Assembly: GCA_036345935.2 (NCBI GenBank)
Contig: JADWOT020000010.1
Location: 7,180,587-7,244,586 of the forward strand
Length of the DNA: 64,000 nt
Source: Taenia hydatigena
Taxonomy: Eukaryota; Platyhelminthes; Cestoda; Cyclophyllidea; Taeniidae
Reading direction: 5' to 3'
This document shows positions 60,801 through 64,000 of the stretch, piece after piece. Each line of letters starts with the position of its first letter. The first letter of the stretch is position 1. Both the position numbers and the translations under genes were made by a program. Under the pieces are notes generated by a model. That model saw only the letters and a list, made by a program, of their open reading frames with translations. It had not been told where the DNA came from and ran no database searches.

Positions 60801-63298
60801 AACAATCTAATTTCGACGTAGAGCGTCCTTAGGCTAAGGGAGGTAATTAAGTCTTTTTATCTTTGAGCACGTGATGGTGTCCCACTGCAGTAACAAGGCT
60901 CCTGGACAGTGGTAATGACCTTTCCTCTAAGCCTATTTCTTTTAAATAAAATCTAAATGGCAGCTAACCCCTAAATGTCAATCTACCAGTTGAGTAACTA
61001 AATACTGCTTCAAGTTTTAAACAAATTTGGAGCAAAAAAAGACGACTCGCAGGTTGGGAGTAAACTGTACAAATGGCAAACAAAATGACAGTCTTGATTT
61101 AAAGTACCATCTGGTGTGCGCTGTTTTTTTGCTATGAAGGTGACTTACAGCCCATGGCAATGAAACGGATTGATTGAATAATGGGAAGAACAATCAAGCA
61201 ATATGACACATTGAACAATTTCCCTCGGGGAACTTGAAAAAAGAAGTTGAAAGCAAAAGCTTCCATTGAATGTAGAAGTATACCACATTGAATCAATGAC
61301 CAGATGTGGTTTTGACATCTACATCTACGTGTTTATCAAACTGACCAATTCTAGTTTACTAGCACATTCATCAACCTTTTTCTCCTTCACACACACACAC
61401 ACATCAAATTTATCACCGCCTTTCTCTCATTTCTTGGGAGAACAAAGTTCGGCAAACTAAGTAAACAAACGCCTTAAATTACAACAAAAAAACTACAAAA
61501 CTCTAGAGCAATTGTTGAGACTTTTAAAATGTTTCAACTTTTTTTGTCGTAATCTCCGTCTCTACGGTAACGAGAGTCAGTGTCAAGTTCTATCAAATGA
61601 TCACGATACTAGTTTTGAAAAATATTATGAGCCCTAGTGAGTCACAACGCGTGAATTGTACACACTTCCCATTTTACAGATCACCAACTTTCATAACACA
61701 ATGCAATTCTAACTAACACATAAAACTGGGTTTAATAAACCTTTGAATAATCACATTTTTGTGCATTTAGCACATGCGTATGAGTTGGTGTATTTGTATA
61801 ATCGGAAAAGTCGTGCGCAAATACTGCTGCTTTTAAAAGAACGGTTGTGCTTGTGTATTTACGTGTTGGTTTTTCCAAAAACTATGTACTCCCATTCACA
61901 CATCCACACACACACACACACACACACACAAACCGATTATTTAATTAATGAATAATGTCACTTCCATTGAATGGACCTGGATGACCTAATTTTATCTATC
62001 TAGTAGCCTAGTTTATGAGGTGAGTTCGTTGCTGAAAGTCAATCGCCTCATAAGAAAGCTCTCCATGTTTAAGATTAAGAGGTATTTTCACACTAGAATG
62101 TAATTAACCTTGTCACTACGTGGATACTTTCTATTTTCTTAAGAACAAAGCCAATGCAGCAGAACAATTGAATAATTTAACTCGTGACCGATGAAAATCA
62201 CTCGAGAAATCTAGGTTTTTGCTGGCCAGACATACGGGTGGATTTTTTCAGGTTCCAAATGGAAATCACCTCATTGGAAAGGTCAAGGTGCTTAAACTTC
62301 ATCAGACGTTTCACCCCTTAAATATTGACTAAGCCCGCATGAATAAGGCTCATTTGATGGGGCATAAAAAGTATAAATAAATGAGATGGTATAGCTATGT
62401 GGCAAGGGTATGCAGTTGCTCAAATCAGGTCAATTTGGAAAGTCAGTGATGAGTCACTGGTAAATCCGATTGACAAAATTTAGCACCAAACATGGAGCTT
62501 AAAAAGGATTGTACCGAAATAACCACTTCGCAAATATGTAGAAAAAGGCCCACATGAAATGTGAATTCTTGCTTATTTGCAACGAGGATGTAGAACCAAG
62601 CCAGCTGTTAGTTGCGTAAAAAGGACTTCTACACATGCCTTTCGAACAAAGTTTGACAATTTTCATTGTGGATAACGTCTTAAGAATGGAAAAGGAAAGA
62701 AAATTTCGAATGCATCGAACCGGGGATGACATCAGAGGGGTCACAGCGAAGTTATCTTTAACCAGCAGAAGTAGCCACATCAAATATAATGTTCCGGATG
62801 TGTACTTAAGAGGATAACGAAGAACAACCCAGTCGAGTAGAAGTGCACTACACTCTAATAAATAGAATTTTCACCTAGAGAAACAAGATAAATGCAAGCA
62901 CATATTGCGTATGGCTTGATGAAATACTGCAGCGATGTAAAATTCTTGAAACAAACATGCATATCAGTAGATTATAGAAACGCCCGCAACAGGCAATACC
63001 TTTGGAATAAGACTCATTAATAAAAAGCTCCAAGTGCTAGGCTCGAACACCAAAGAGGTCTTCTACATCTATTAGTACTTTAAGAGCATATCTAATAGCC
63101 ACAAATATAAGCAAGTAAAGCATGACACAAGAATTAACTTTAAAGCTTAAGTTAAATATCCTACAGAATTTCTTTGCGGTAGAAGTCCTCGATCGTAGGG
63201 TCGTACTTTTCCTCGAATCTCCCCGTAACGAACCGAACGGTTAAGGCGCTCTTTCCAACTCCACCATCACCGAGGACAACAACTTTGTATTCGTCCAT
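51835..63298 (-). CDS. RAP2: RAP2-like Ras-family small GTPase
   Basis: Membrane-anchored GTP/GDP switch of the Rap group. Three coding exons: 63298-63165, 56787-56379 and 51894-51835; phases (2, then 0) agree and give 200 residues. The P-loop GDGGVGKS (residues 10-17), switch [10 protein letters not shown] with Phe39 (Rap2 has Phe here, Rap1 Ser), DTAG at 57-60, NKSD at 131-134 and ETSAK at 162-166 are all present. The last exon follows a long polypyrimidine tract and codes [10 protein letters not shown] plus a Cys pair ending CDIL, a CaaX box whose final Leu predicts geranylgeranylation; the second Cys upstream could be palmitoylated as in Rap2. Odd points: Ser61 where Rap proteins carry Thr, Asp11 in the P-loop, and about 15 extra residues ([11 protein letters not shown] region) before NKSD. 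Introns are about 6.4 and 4.5 kb. Confidence 0.92.
52841..53275. repeat. Degenerate direct repeat
   Basis: A segment at 52841-52985 resembles 53151-53275: both share a GATNTCNCNACGNCTNGCGTCNTNGTCANAAGT-type start and a later TAGTCGCGNNAACTGAGT/TCAGTCGCGGAGAGTGA stretch. It lies in intron 2 of the RAP2-like gene next to the inverted repeat arm. Confidence 0.45.
53040..53885 (+). repeat. Left arm of an approximately 0.8-kb inverted repeat
   Basis: Matches 58230-59105 in reverse complement at high identity, including identical short frames in both arms and a G-rich/GGGGAGG block. Possibly a foldback or non-autonomous element; no transposase frame is visible. Confidence 0.8.
58230..59105 (-). 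repeat. Right arm of the approximately 0.8-kb inverted repeat
   Basis: Reverse-complement partner of 53040-53885. It carries an extra segment of about 35 bp near 59025-59060 that the left arm lacks, and a longer pyrimidine run at 58489-58516. The arms enclose about 4.3 kb that includes RAP2 exon 2. Confidence 0.8.
61380..61395. repeat. (CA)n microsatellite
   Basis: Short CA run in RAP2 intron 1. Confidence 0.8.
61907..61930. repeat. (CA)n microsatellite
   Basis: About twelve CA units in RAP2 intron 1. Confidence 0.85.
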
Positions 63299-63889
63299 CT
63301 CCTTATCAGCAAATGCATGAAAAGTGAACGAGAGTCACTTTTCTTGGCACGTATCAAGTGATTCAACCACGTACATAGAGCAACATCAAATGCACCGAAT
63401 CAGTAGTAGTCGACAAGTTAAATTACCATAGAAACAAAAACTTCGGTAAATTAATAAGTGTCCTGATGCCTCATCGAACAAAAAATTAAACTCCAAACAT
63501 GGTTTCAGCACGAAGAAGGAACGAAGCAATAAATCCTAGAAGCACCTCCGTCATCTTAAAATGCAACTCAAATGAACGGCAGACTACGCATTTGAAAAAC
63601 ACCCACCAGCGACAAACCCCAGTTCCCGTGTGAAATATAAATTGACCACTTCTCATTCTTGTCCTTTACATTGGCATATTAAAACAGCACTATATCCCAA
63701 GTTTGATAATTTACGATAACTTATGCAGCCAGATTACCACACAATGTACACAGATTGTAACCATGTAGACATATTAAAGTTAGGCATATTAACATTGTAC
63801 TATTTTATTAACACAAAGTACCATTGAAGTTCTGAATATGATTGGAAATCACGTCTCACATAGCTCTATTATAATTTGGGTTAATACGT
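63299..63889. other. Upstream region of the RAP2-like gene
   Basis: AT-rich, no gene; presumably contains the 5' untranslated region and promoter of the minus-strand RAP2-like gene. No specific element can be named. Confidence 0.4.
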
Positions 63890-64000
63890 TGTAGCATCCC
63901 GAGGCTCCCTCAAAGGCAAAAGAAGGCAGAATGTCAGGGTAGAATACATACATTCAACAGGCGTAGGGAAATAAGCTGCTGGCATGGCCCTAATGCCAGC
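63890..64000 (-). mobile_element. TRIM-family LTR cut by the window end
   Basis: Begins TGTAGCATCCCGAGGCTCCC at 63890 and follows the minus-oriented LTR consensus to the window edge. Confidence 0.75.

Larger units (their letters stand above)
56788..63164. other. Intron 1 of the RAP2-like gene
   Basis: About 6.4 kb of AT-rich DNA containing the right inverted-repeat arm and two AC dinucleotide runs. Short frames inside (for example 60219-60401 minus) are not recognised. Confidence 0.6.

Overview
The window looks like nuclear DNA from a parasitic flatworm, most likely a tapeworm. That is an inference from long AT-rich intergenic DNA, a mixture of very short (about 43-46 bp) and multi-kb introns, abundant small retroelements and low-complexity arrays. 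No rRNA or convincing tRNA gene was seen. All genes below are multi-exon. I rebuilt them by reading splice sites and checking that exon phases agree.

Layout. 1-6.2 kb: no convincing gene. 6.2-15.9 kb (minus): a secreted, Thr/Glu-rich repeat protein with one huge first exon followed by small exons that all begin and end in phase 1, and a hydrophobic C-terminal tail suggesting a GPI anchor. 16-24.5 kb: intergenic, with a 550-bp CTC triplet array. 24.5-27.8 kb: three tandem copies of a miniature LTR retrotransposon (TRIM-like) with recognisable LTRs, primer-binding site and polypurine tract. 28.4-32.1 kb (plus) and 36.3-40.6 kb (minus): two intact, convergent copies of the TFIIA alpha/beta precursor gene, forming an inverted duplication. 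LAMTOR4, a Ragulator subunit, lies between them at 34.6-35.0 kb (minus). 40.9-43.1 kb: a second cluster of the same TRIM family, mostly solo or rearranged LTRs. 43.5 to about 50.5 kb (plus): a gene with a SANTA domain and a CENP-C-like motif, resembling KNL2/M18BP1. 51.8-63.3 kb (minus): a RAP2-like small GTPase in three coding exons over 11.5 kb. Its second exon sits between two arms of a diverged 0.8-kb inverted repeat.

The genes do not form one pathway. They cover basal transcription (TFIIA), lysosomal nutrient signalling (LAMTOR4), centromere specification (KNL2-like), Ras-family signalling (RAP2) and a probable surface or secreted repeat protein. The most unusual items are the phase-1 modular surface-protein gene, the TFIIA palindrome with uneven divergence, the TRIM family and the KNL2-like gene.
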